This document shows, in pieces, positions 11,186 through 23,800 of a stretch of 64,000 nucleotides of DNA. Under the pieces are notes generated by a model, which was not told where the DNA came from, made no database searches, and worked only from the letters and a program-made list of their open reading frames with translations. This stretch comes from Macrosoma leucophasiata. Its lineage: Eukaryota > Arthropoda > Insecta > Lepidoptera > Hedylidae. The first letter of the stretch is position 1, and each line of letters starts with the position of its first letter. The stretch is taken from contig JAWQUS010000023.1 in the NCBI GenBank assembly GCA_036365455.1, positions 3,844,001 through 3,908,000 on the forward strand, written 5' to 3'. The translations under genes and the position numbers were made by a program.

Positions 11186-11293
11186 CTCTTGAATACTATG
11201 TTCAGGTAGCTCGTAACTCGGCCTGTGTATTCCTAGTAGGTTAATTGGTACCTTAATGACTATCACAGAGACTTAACAATTAAAGTCTTCAGG

Positions 11294-11571
11294 TTTTTTT
11301 TATGTTATGAATGTGGCAAACAAGCATGCAGTTCACATCGATGTTAAGTGATGACTGCAGCCTAAAGACACTTACACAAAGACCAGAGGTCTAAATGCAG
11401 ATGCGTTACCACTTCTGAGGCCTAAGGTGTGCCGGAAATTACAGGTCTGTACGTTACCACCTGACCGGAACACGATAGTGCTGAACACTACCATTTAGCG
11501 GCAAGTATATTAGGTAATGCGGTGGTGCCTACGCCCGCGAGCTCCGTCACTGGAGCTCTACCACCAATAAA
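11294..11571 (-). mobile_element. Family A repeat, reverse
   Basis: Nearly full length, about 108 bp from the previous copy in opposite orientation. Confidence 0.85.
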
Positions 11572-11579
11572 AGCAACAT

Positions 11580-11668
11580 CCAGGGTGGCAAAGCATCTGC
11601 ATTTTGGTTCTTGTGCAAATGTCATCATTTAAATATCCGTGTGAACTGCATGCTTGATAAAATTTTAC
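11580..11668 (+). mobile_element. Family A 3' fragment
   Basis: Decayed tail part (GCATCTGCATTTTGG, GTGAACTGCATGCTTG). Confidence 0.6.
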
Positions 11669-12351
11669 TCAGATTGAAATATAAGTTTTGTAGCCAAGTT
11701 AAATAATTAAAGTACACATATATTGAATAAAAAATATCTCAATCTGTGTTATTTAATACGCTATCTAGAAAGCTATAAATTTTTATGTATTCCCCAATCT
11801 TCAAATAGAATAAAGGTCATTCACATTATAATATAGGTATGTGCCAAATGAGTTCTTATCTATATTTATAATAATCTGTTGTTATTAGTGAGCAAAATGT
11901 TATTGCGAAAAATAAAAAAATATGACAAAATCCGCGTCGTATCTGTAACCCTTAAGTCTATGAAGTGACATTTAAAAAAATATATTTATTAACTCTTTAT
12001 TGTCACACAATACATACCTACATGATATTGGCACAAATGGCGAGCTTAACGCCCTCTGTACCAAATTTCATTCAAATCGGTTCATTCGTTTGGACGTGAA
12101 AAGGTTAACAGACAGACGGGCATACAGAGAGACATACAGAGTTACTTTCGCATTTATAATATAAGTAGGATTATTTAAGGTTGTATAGGAAATTTCTCCA
12201 TCGTATGGAACCCTGTGAACGCAAAATTTTTCTTTTCTTTTCTTTCTCGTACTTGTTTTTTTTTCTCTAACAACAATGAGCTACGCGATGTGCTGTGCGA
12301 TTGTCTATTGTTTTTGCCAGATTTTCAGTGTCGCAACTTGAAATCGTAGAA
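11669..12351. other. Unassigned AT-rich stretch
   Basis: No gene. 12010-12175 resembles a common insect repeat tail (AAATCGGTTCATTCGTTTGG, then ATTTATAATATAAGTAGGAT). Confidence 0.4.
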
Positions 12352-12680
12352 ACCACCGCATAACCTAATATCTGCCACCAAAAGATGGTGTATATTGTGT
12401 GTGTGTGATTATTTTTTTTCCAAAAATCTTTACTAAGCTGATAGTTTTATTAGTGGGGATTTTCGGAAAAAAAAGAGGATCCCCACTGCTGGGGATTTGT
12501 TGGTGGGTATTTCCGGAATAAATCTATATATACCTATAGCCCCATTATAACTATCAGATCAAGAGTTGCAACGCATCTGCATTGAAATCTCCGGTTTTGG
12601 TGTAGTTGTTTACAGACTGCAGTATTCACTTATCTACTATCCATGTGTACTGCATACTTGTTTACCAAGATCGTTATATA
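12352..12680 (+). mobile_element. Old Family A copy
   Basis: Strongly diverged with internal insertions; the tail GTGTACTGCATACTTGTTTA is recognisable. Confidence 0.6.
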
Positions 12681-12743
12681 AAAAGTGACATGCTACAAAC
12701 GCATATTAGGAAAATGCTGAAAATAATAATGTGGCTAGTGCTT

Positions 12744-13102
12744 CATGGCCCAGCGGCTGGCGTAGATCGTAAGCGATCTTCTCGGTTAAGCATTACGGGC
12801 GCGGTCGGATGTGTGATGGGTGACCGCTAGTAGCAAATTAAAAAAATGCGCGTTTCCGTGCTTCGGAGGGCACGTTACGCCGTCGGTCCCGGTTGCTATC
12901 GATAGATAGCAGTCGTTAAACCTTGTCGGAGGCCTTGTGGGCGGTTTGAAAACATCTGACAGCGGGTTGGCCACTAACCCGTATCTCCACCAATCCGCAT
13001 TGGAGCAGCGTGGTTGAGTAAGCTCCAGGCCTCCCCCCAAAAAAGGGGAGAGACTCGTGCCCAGCAGTGGGACGTATAATGGGTTGCCATTATTATTATT
13101 AT
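12744..13102 (+). mobile_element. SINE-R copy with 13-bp target duplication
   Basis: TAGTGCTTCATGG occurs at 12736-12748 and again at 13103-13115, right after the (ATT)n tail. The last bases of the left copy overlap the element start, so the true duplication may be a little shorter. Confidence 0.87.
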
Positions 13103-13565
13103 TAGTGCTTCATGGTACCTACATAGTTAAATCAGTGGCGTTGCTCGAATGTGTGTAACCCGGAGCGGATGAGCAAAAAAAAAAAGATGAAGTAATAGAT
13201 TTATTTATTTATCCTCACCACCACGGTTTTCTTAAGTTAATTATGATTATGGGAAGTAGGTACATGATATGAAGCTAATTTAAAAAATACTTTTTTTTTA
13301 CATTTAACTCTGGGTATTGTGGAGACAGGAGCGCTCAAACTAGGTAAACCCTGTGCTATGAGACTCCTGGTCTCCGCCTCATGATTTTGTCCACTTATTT
13401 ACTTGTACAACTTTAGTTAGAGCTCATGAGAGTAATAAAGATAATTAAATACCTACTATAAAGGAACGCTTCGTCTGTGCAAAAACAATTTTGCGTAGTA
13501 CTTATTATCACCACAAAACAAAAAAACTGGTTGCCTGTAATGTCGGTTTTACGGGCGAAGATTTT

Positions 13566-13711
13566 ACGTGACAACGTCTTTTTCTCGGTAGAAAGGCATT
13601 CGCCGGTCCGGCAGGCCTCTCTCTCGTTCGGTGACTCATCGTTACGTTACCGGGCATTACACTTTTTATGAGTGACTCCGAGCCGCAACCTAATTTAAGA
13701 CGTTGTCACGT
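13566..13711. mobile_element. Short MITE with 15-bp perfect terminal inverted repeats
   Basis: ACGTGACAACGTCTT at the left and its complement at the right, 146 bp in all. No coding capacity. Confidence 0.75.
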
Positions 13712-13902
13712 CAAATGGAAATAGGTACTTCCTATTCTATTCTTTTGTATCTTATTTTTCCATTCTCCACCGTTGTGCAAAGTTCCTTTGGCGCCTTCTG
13801 GTACCTATTATATTATTAAATGCGAAAGTGAGTTTTGTGTTGCGCTTTCACGTCTAAACAGTTCAAATTTGAGTTATTTATAGAGAGGGTGCCACCCACC
13901 CC

Positions 13903-13942
13903 GGTGCCACCCATTTGGGGGTGACCCCAAATGGGTGGCACC
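13903..13942. repeat. Perfect hairpin, 18-bp arms
   Basis: GGTGCCACCCATTTGGGG, a 4-base loop, then the exact complement. GC-rich in an AT-rich setting. Confidence 0.9.
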
Positions 13943-14255
13943 CGGTGCGCCCTCCCCCTCCTAGCTATGCCACTGAGTAAAATATGGACCTTGTATAATC
14001 TGTATCTCCCATAAAAGCAGTAGTGATAATCTGATCGTTTTTCTTGCTTTCGTAGGTGAGAAACAAGCGATAATGGTAGATTAAACCGATAATTGTTATT
14101 TTGTTAAAGCAAAAATCGACATGAAAATTTGACAGCAATGACAACGACAATAGCAATGTCGATAGGCGGTCGTACCCCGGGAGGAGGTTTTCAATTCCCG
14201 TATATTTTAGTATGACCACATATAACTTTTTATTGAGTAGTCCGATTTTGATTTT

Positions 14256-14455
14256 TTTTTAAGTCATAAAGTGGCAAACAAGCATAAAGTTTACGTTGTT
14301 AGTAATACTGTAGCCTATCAACATCTACATGCAACCATAAATTTCAATGTAGATGCACTACCACTCCCATGTAGTCCTGAGGCCTAAGGTGTTCTGCCTC
14401 TAAACCGGAAATCACAAGGCCTTACATTACCACCTGACCAGAACACGATATGCAA
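14256..14455 (-). mobile_element. Old Family A copy, truncated
   Basis: A diverged reverse copy that ends abruptly where the younger copy begins. Confidence 0.7.
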
Positions 14456-14460
14456 GTAGA

Positions 14461-14741
14461 TTTTTTTTTATGTAATGGAAGTTGCAAGCTTGCAGTTCAC
14501 ATTGATGTTAAGTGATGACTGCAGCCTATAGACACTCACACAAAGACCAAGGTCAAAATGCAGATGCGTTACTACTCCTGGGGCCTAAGGTGTTAAGCCT
14601 CTGTGCCGGAAATCACAGGGCCGTACATAACCACCTGACCGGAACGCGATAGTGCTGAACACTACCATTTAGCGGCAAGTATATTAGGTAATGCGGTGAT
14701 GCCTACGCCCGCGAGTTCGTCACTGGAGCTCCACCACCAGG
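14461..14741 (-). mobile_element. Family A repeat, reverse
   Basis: Full length and in tandem with the older copy before it; ends 84 bp before Tg exon 1. Confidence 0.85.
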
Positions 14742-14825
14742 AGAATTTATCACGAGCTTATGCGTTATAATTCTATGATTACAAGTATTTTATAAATATT
14801 CGTTTCATTATTACAGATATAGAAG

Positions 14826-14896
14826 ATGGAGCCACTGTTGGTGGATGTGTTACATTTCTACCCGAAAGAGAACGCCCAGGCACATAATACACTCAA
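14826..14896 (+). CDS. Tg: Tg coding exon 1
   Basis: This exon encodes [20 protein letters not shown] and the next few residues, the start of the N-terminal beta-sandwich. The donor GTAAGT follows at 14897. If the acceptor is the AG at 14815-14816, an in-frame TAG at 14820-14822 closes the frame and this ATG is the start. If the AG at 14821-14822 is used, an upstream exon could add residues. Confidence 0.8.
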
Positions 14897-17800
14897 GTAA
14901 GTATTATTTTGTTTTATTTTCAACCGTTTCCAACATCGTCTGTCTGTCTGTCTGTCTGTCCGTCTGTCACAGCCAATTTGCTCCGAAACTACTCGACTGA
15001 TTGAGTTGAAATTTGATGAATATATGTAAATTGGTGACTCAAAGATGAACACGTCAAGTAAAATAATAAATTTTAAACAGGGGGCCATTTTCGGGGGGTA
15101 AATCAGAAAATAAAAAAAAAATAATCGTAAACTGTATTGTGTGACATATCAAATGAAAGATGTTGTTGTCAGCATCTCAGACATATTTTTTTTATAATTT
15201 TTGCATAAACAAATTTGAAATTATTTAAGAAAAACGACGAAAATTGACCATTCCCCCCCCCCCTAACTCCGAAACTACTGAACTTAAAATTTTGAAAAAA
15301 TGTGGAAAATAGTTCTTTGCCTATAAATTACTGGAAAACCTATAAGAAGTTTGAGTATTCAAATTAAATCGAAAATTCTTAATAATATAACCCCCCCTGC
15401 CGGTACCACCGTAACCGCTATGTCCCTGCATTTTAAATCTGTAATATTTTCGAAAATATTTATTTAAATTACGGAACCCTCACCACGCGAGTCGAACTCG
15501 CACTTGTCCGGTTTTTTATTTGGGGTACCTCTCCTACATGCAACACTCGGATATTATTTATTTACACTGCGCGTCGCCCGACACGCACTTGACCGGTTTT
15601 TTATCTTTGGTTAAAGACAATGTATTCTTGTAGATATGAAGTATTAAACGACGAGAATCCAACAGTCGCGATAGTGCGTCGTGGGCAACCATTCAATGGT
15701 GTGGTGCGGTTCACAAGGCCCTTCGATGAGAATGAAGATATCGTGCAGTTGGTCTTCACACTTGGTGAGTTTTTTTTCCGTCCATGAAGTTCTTTTTATT
15801 AGATATAAAAAGAAGTAGCATAGAGCAACACGGGCCACCGGCCGACCGGAGGGGAGTAGCCATAACGTTTATTACCGATGCAAAACAGTCCGTCATTTTT
15901 TGCGGGGGGAAATTTGTGTGACACACACACACAACATAAATCGTCTATTACTACGAAACTCACACTTTGACTTTAACAAAATACATAAACAATTTCACGC
16001 ACATATTTAAGCATCTCGGTGACAGGCATAGGACCACTTGTACTTTGACAGAGGGGAAAGCCTGCATATGGCTACTCCCCTCCGGTTCACCGTCCAGTGG
16101 TCCGTATTGCTCTATGGTGAGTAGATACTGCAACCTGTAAACATTTACATACAAGCCGTCGCCAGCAGACGATACAGAGAGCTTGGCTACAAGGGAAGTG
16201 CAGATTGGCTCTAGGGGGAGCATTTTGGTAACTGTACGTATGATACATATCAGTCTTTGCTATATATTACGCAATTTTTTATCTCTAGGGAGGGGCAGCT
16301 GCTCTCCCCTGCCACCCCCTAGCGACGCCCATGTCTACATACAAAGACAAGATGTATAATGAACTGCCATTGATAATCTTGGAGATTAAAACTGCTAACT
16401 CAAACGCGATAGCGTTAAAACTTATTTGTGTTAAATTTTAACAGGTAGTAGGGATTGCTCTGTTGTGTCTTCCGGGTGATATCTACTATCACAGCATTCA
16501 GGGTTAAGTTTTAGAAGACCATATCCGATTATAGGTCCCGTTTTGGCGTCAAAAGAGTCCTTCAGGGCTGGCAGCGTGTCGGCAACTCCACTGGTGTTGC
16601 AAATTGTCAAAGGCAACGGTGACCACTTTCCATCAGGTGGCCCGTTTGCTTGTCTGTCAACCCTATGACATAAAAATATACTTATAGATTCAACAACTTT
16701 ACGAGTAATCTATAAATTGTTGATCATGTTATAAAATGCACTTACTCAGAAAAACGGAACCCTACATTGAGCTTGTACCGACACGCACTTGACCTGTTTG
16801 ATAATTTTGATATCACAAATTGGGTTCCATTGATGACAGGCTGTGTATACAATGATTTTATATACATCAGGGTTGGGAGAGAAGCCCCAAATGGACGCCC
16901 AGGGGTCAGTGATATTGCGGCAGGACGCCATCGTTGACAAGAACCTGTGGACCGGCAAGTTGCTGACCGTCCAAGGAGACACCCTATCATTTGAGGTCAG
17001 TTTATTCTTTCTTTTTTTCAATAGCTTGGTTTTAGTTACATTGGTTACCAACCAGGCGTCCGGATAGAGATGGACATAGTAAGGCTTTTTTTTTAATTGC
17101 GTGTCCGCTCAAAATAAACGTTGATTGGATTTTATTAGGTTTTTACATTTTCCAAACGAGCGAGTGCCCAACGCGGGTTAGCGCTTTTGTCGCGTGTATC
17201 CAGAACTCCCACATTCGAGCTCTACCACCAGTAAAAATCTTTTTTAATATTTGTTATAGTACCACTAGTGTCTTTAATACCTGCTTGAGTTATCCGTTAC
17301 TTAAATATAAAGGATTAATAAAGAAGACAAACCCTCCCAAAGCCTCTCGAACAGACATCGACACAACTCAAAAACCCTGGGGATTAGGGGCACCTCTAAA
17401 ACCACCTCGGTGCCGACTTCAGTGCACGAAGAGAGGGGGAGGGAGGGATCCGGGCACCTAGACGAGAATGGTGTCAGTTTGATAGAGTCCGCAGCGGGCA
17501 TGGCCTTTGTGGCGAATACGTGTTCAGATGTGCTTGGCAACGTTCACCAACATGTGACTGTGGTGCGCCTGCTCAAGCTATCCATTTTTTTATGTAATGA
17601 AAGTGGCAAACAAGCACGCAGTTCACATTGATGTTAAGTGATGACTGCAGCCTATAGACATCCACACAAAGACCAGAGGTCAAAATGCAGATGCGCTAAG
17701 GTGTTACGTCTCTGTGCCGGAAATTACAGGGCCGTACATCACCACCTGACCGGAATACGATAGTGCTGAACACTACCATTTAGCGGTAAGTATATTAGGT

Positions 17801-20800
17801 AATGTGGTGGTGCGCCCGCGAGCAGGTAGAGTTCCAGTGTAAGAGTTCGAAGACGTAGGCACCACCGCATTACCTATAAGAGGTGCCTGTCACCCTAAAT
17901 TAATACATGAGTTTCTGATTCTAAATAAATATAAAAGATTCTACCATCTAGCATCGTAGGTAGGCTAATAGGTACCTACAATTATGACCTTTGCGACCAC
18001 CAACTAAAAATTAATATATATACCGTCTGATATGCCAATTGAATATAATTTGAGTCAATTCAAAGTCAACGCGCGTTCTTTATTTAGGTAGGTACGTCGT
18101 AGAAATCTAGATTTCGATAACTACAGGAAAAATCTTGTAGTTTTTGCGGACAAACTGAAGGTCTCATAGAGGTGTTCGTGGAATACGAAATGATCTTATA
18201 CTTTAAAGGCCAATTAACGAAAAGTAATTTTATAAGTTTGTTTAGACTAAAAGGAGAGAGGTTGCAAGATGTTTTAACTACCTCTCAGTAGCCTTATGGT
18301 AGCAGGCCACTACTACTACGCTGGGGCCCTGAGTTCGATTCAAGGTTTGGGGGATATCAGATAACGCTGTAAAATCCTTTATCACCAGTTCTGTTAGGAT
18401 TTTTCCATTTTCTGGAAGTTTGCCAGTATATCAAAGTTGGATAGAATAGAATAGAATATTCTTTAATGTGTCAGACGTATTAACCTACTCCACTACTACT
18501 ATGACTGGTGGTAGAGCTCTAGTGACGGAGCTCGAGGGCGTAGCCACCACCGCATTACCTAATATACTTGCCGCTAAATGGTAGTGTTCATCACTATCGT
18601 GTGCCGGTCAGATAATGTACGGCCCTGTAATTTCCGGCACAGAGGCAAAACACCTTAGGCTTCAGGAGTGGTAACGCATCTGCATTTTGACCTTGGTCTT
18701 TGTGCAAGTGTCTAGATATACCTATAGGCTGCAGTCATCACTTGCAGTCATAAATGTGAACTGCATGCTTGTTTGCCACTTCCATTTCAAAAAAAAAAAA
18801 AAAAAGATAATGTGCTCGATTGTCTCTAAAAAAAAGAGTTGTTTAACGAATACGCTTAAAAATCAAGGTCATAAATTAAAAATCCTAATAATGTAGCATT
18901 AAATACAACGTTTTTAAACATTTGATTAAAATGTTCGATAATGCTAATATTAAACCTGCGCGAATATTGATCGCCTAATTTATTTTAAAAGAGTACCTAC
19001 CTATTCTCGTAATAGATATAGTAAACCTATTCTCAGACATTGTGTTTAGCTATGCCGAATTTAAATGGTCCATAAATCTCAACGCGGGCCGAAACATAAC
19101 GAACAATATACAATAGTATTCAACAAGACATATTGCACCAAGGAAGAAGACTTCGTCTTAATTCGGGTCTGTAGATCTCTTTCGCACTTTACCCATAGAA
19201 TTCTTTACCTATGTGACGTTTTTCGACCATATTGATCAAGTTTTGACTAATTTGAAGCGCGCATGGCCCCGCGGCTGGTGTATATCGGAAGCGATCTACT
19301 CGGTTAAGCGATTCGGGCGCGATCGGGTGTTTGATGGCTGACAGGTAGTGGCAAATTAAAATGCGCGTTTCCGTGCTTCGGAGGGCACGTTAAGACGTCG
19401 GTCTCGGTTGCTATCGATAGATAGCAGTCGTTAAAGCTGGAGGCCTTATGAGTGGTTTGAAAACATCCAACAGCGGGTTGGCCACCAACCCTTATCTCCA
19501 CCAACCCGCATTGGAGTGCTGGAGTAAGCTCAAGGCCTCCTCCCAAGAAGTGGAGAGACTCGTGCACAGCAGTGGGACGTATCAAGGGTTGCCATTATTA
19601 TTTTTTGACCAATAACGGACTTTGAGCACTTACGTAAGCAGTGTGCAGCAGAGATGACGCTCTACGAAGTCGAAACTAGCCGATTATCTCTTTCGTAGGC
19701 TCGGTGTGCAATATGTCTTGCGAATATTGAAAATATATTATTTGGATTATCGTTATAGTTCGTACAAGGAAAACAATTGATCAATTGAAGTCCCAATAAG
19801 AATTTATAAAGACGAGTCCGACACCATTGTCAATCGTTACCATATCGACACCTATTAATTCTGGCATTTTATTATGCTTAAACCTATGAGGCACATCACG
19901 GTTCATCGCATATGGCATCGCGTCTTCCAAATCATAGCTTAAAACATGTGGTAGAGCTCCAGTGACGGAGCTCGCGGGCGTAGGCACCACCGCATTCCCT
20001 AATCTACTTGTCGCTAAATGGTAGTGCAGCATTATCGTGTTTCTGTCAGGTGGTAAGAAATGTTCGGCCCTGTTATTTCCGGCACAGAGGCAAAACACTT
20101 TAAGCCTCAGTCACAGGAGTGGTAACGTCCACATCTCTGGTATCATGTAGATGTTTATAGGCCTACTGGTATAATTACCAGTCATGTAAACTGTATGCGT
20201 GTTTCAATGTGTGTGTTTAATGCCACTTCGTGACAGTAAAAAAAAAGCTATAGAACCCACTATGTTTAATCTACCTGCCGCTAAATGGTAGAGTTCAGTG
20301 GTATGATTAGTTAGTAGGTTGGTACCATAGAGGTATGGTTGGTACCTATTACTTAACAATACTCGGCATGCTTTGTTTTTGGGATAATCTCGAGAGAGCC
20401 TCATTAATGGTCTGTATACTTTAAATGGCTTATTATTCGTTTAAAGTGTATGTAGAGATAAAAACATAAAAACAAAGTTGCCCTGGCGATATTTACATTT
20501 TAAGCCTACTTAATACGAAAGGAAATATTGTCAGAATACAAAAAATATTTTATGAGAGATACCTAACAAGTTCGTGGTCATACCTACCTCATTGCAGTGT
20601 TATAATAAAAATGCAAAGCCAGTAGGTACTGCGCTTTGAATAACGCTTTGGCAAAATGTCTAAGTAGATAGGTACGTAGGTATATATTACACAAGGATGA
20701 TGTAAAGTATGTAAACATGAAAGATTCAATCACAGACGGACATGCCAAGTATGCCAACGACATTAATAATTATTATTTTAATTTCTTGTTTTCATATTAT

Positions 20801-23800
20801 CAACAAAAAAACTGAATATTATTACAAATGATATTATTATGTAGAACAGATCATGATAACGTTATATAATAAACTTATTAAATAAAACAAGTTATAGACA
20901 GACGAAGGTAAATACCTATTTTATTAAGTCCTTGGTTCGTATGTTTCAAATACCTACAAGGTCAATTTAAAATAATATATCCGCATTTTCTTAGGCGAAT
21001 ATTAATTAGTATGCAATATTTGCTAGATATTGTGTCTTTTTATTTTAGTATAAAATGTATAACCAATTTACGTAACAGGGTACGAGTGTAGATCGCGCAC
21101 CTAGCGTTCTGTATAAAAATAGCACTGAATATTTTTTGACAAAAGTAGGTATATTTAATGCATTCAGTTTATTCATTTATTTCATATAATTAGGCTCCTA
21201 GAGAGCACTTTTATATCGTCATTTTTTTTTAAACTAACCTAGAGTGAATAACCACTAATAATAATTCAAAAACACATAAAAAATTAAATAGACACTGAAC
21301 AATTTTGTATAATATGGAAAGCATCAATTATTTACAAATTCCTCCATTTCCCCATTTCAAAAGAACAAACCTTGAAACAGTTGTTGGTAATCTATTTCTC
21401 GTAACTACACGCCTGTGATCCCCGAAGGGGTAGGCAGAGGTAAATGCATGCATTCAAGCATAGGTACATGCAAACACCCTCGATTCGCCGGTTACGTTTT
21501 GGCCCATGTAACAGGTGGCGAGCCTGGGGGTTACATGGGCCAAAAACGTAACCGGCGAATCGTGGGTTTGCATGTATGCTTGAATGCATGCATTTACCTC
21601 TGCCTACCCCTTCGGGGATTACAAGCGTGAAGTTACGTTTAGATAATTTTCAAAGATGAAACTGGCTACAAGGAAGCAGACTGTCATAGTTTATATTTTT
21701 ACCGTTAATTTGCTGGTACTAAATACTGCATTTTTTACGTACAAACACATAATTATCTCAATCCCAAAATTGAAGAGTAACGTAAATAGACAAGTTTTAA
21801 TGATGCACAACACTGCTGTGGGCATCTTTGGACATCTCTCTCTACTACTACTAATCTTCATCATCCCTCCCTCCGCGCGAACGCTAAGGAGGGGGGGGAT
21901 GGTTCGGGGATTGAGGCGAATCCTCGTACCCCGGGTCTATCTGCCCCCGAAGCGTCGGGGGCGTGGTCCTAAGTGGGGATTGTGGTACGCGGGGAAACTC
22001 GCTGAGGGAGGTCATATACACACATTTTTTTAAAAATATTTTTTTTTTCTTAGTTTTTTTTTTTTTGGTAGCTTTTTAGCCCATTTAAAACATTTTGTAT
22101 TTTTTTAAATCTTTTTATAATATATGTACATATATATTTTTTTCGGGCATGTTTTTTTCTCCCCTCAGGTGTTCCCCCGCGTGCCGCTTACAAGTGGTCA
22201 TGGTCTATTAAATTAAATAGATGTAAGTTCCCTATTGTGAGGGGCCACACGTCCACTCCGTCACTCTGGCCTAAGCCGGGCGACGCAGCCGCGGGCCCGA
22301 TCGGTGACTCCGTTCCTCGACCGGGGCATGAACCCGGTCGGTGGACGGGACTCGAACCCACCCAGTACGCGGGTGAGTGGGGCCTGTCAATTGTTATGTG
22401 GGTGTCAGTGTGAATGTATGTGTGGCCGGCACTTACTGTGATCCGGGGGATCGGAGCCTCCGGGGGGATGGGATGGGCGGCATCGGCCCGACGTGCTCCC
22501 GGCGATACGGGAGGGAGGATCTTGCGCGGCAACGGACGACCCTCGGGCGGACGGCTGTGGAGAGGGGCGAGTCCACGGAGATGCTCGTGGGGTCCATTGT
22601 CCGCGCGGTCGAACATTCGACGCGCTAGACGGACCACGAACTCCTCCACGGTCTCTTGCCCTAAATCCCGGGCGATGACGTCGTTGCGCACGTACCTCCC
22701 TGCGCCTGTGATCAGCCGGAGAGACACGTTCGGCTGAACCTGAAGCCGACGTCGCTGCGTGGCGGAGCATAAAGCATACCATGCTGGCGCAGCGAAACAT
22801 CTCTCTCTTTTTATCCATCAGTGGACTTCTATCGACCGCTCGACCGGAGCGATAATATTTTATAAATTTGGCAAAAATTTACCATCTTTCCTCCCCTTTA
22901 TACCTGAAATTATAAGGCCTAAAATTTTGAAAATGTACACATATTTAGTACTAGCTGTACCTGCAACTTAGTTCGAATGAAAAAGTGACTTTGGGACTTT
23001 GGGCAGCGCTTTTGGATATAAATTTTGGGTAGCTAAAAAAATCTACTTTACAGTATGCTTCTCTGTACACGATATTAGACGTTTGGCCATCGGGGATAAA
23101 AGCACACACGCTGCTAGGATTGCGAAAAATTGCTAATTATGTGTTAAAACACTCAGTTGTGTAACTACCTACCTACAAACGTCCTACGTACCTACAAACG
23201 TCCATCCTACGCTGAACCGTATTTTCGAAAAGGCCGTTTTAAACTTCTATGCGTAATATTTTTTTAAAGACAATTATTATTATAAAGTCTTGTAAAGTTT
23301 CATTCAATTAGTGCTACTGACAGAGAATGAAAGATGAAAGATACGAGTAGATCTATACATAATAAATATGCACTCCGTAAGAGCCGGCAGAAGTGAAAAA
23401 TTGAATTCTAACCTTGTGCATTTTTAACCACTAATGCCACCAACACCACCACCACCACCATCACCACCATCGTCACCACCTCCACCACCGCCACCACCAC
23501 AAACGCCACCAATTCCATCAATGCCACCACCAACACTAACATCACCAAACACCTATGCTACCAATGCCACCAATGACACCAACGCCACCAAAACCACCAC
23601 CACTACCACAACCAATGCCATCAACGCATCCAAAACTACCAATAACACCCCCAACGTCACCAATGCCTCCATCGCCACTAAAAACCACCACCACCAACAA
23701 CGACACCAACACCACTACCACCACCACCAGAGTCACCAACAACACCTACACCACCAACGACACCAATGACACCAATGACACCAACGATACTAACGACACC

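Noticed and set aside
22188..22818. Host genes on both strands in the GC-rich block
   Set aside because: The only coherent frame is the - strand LINE C-terminus; the others are shadows of a GC-rich sequence.
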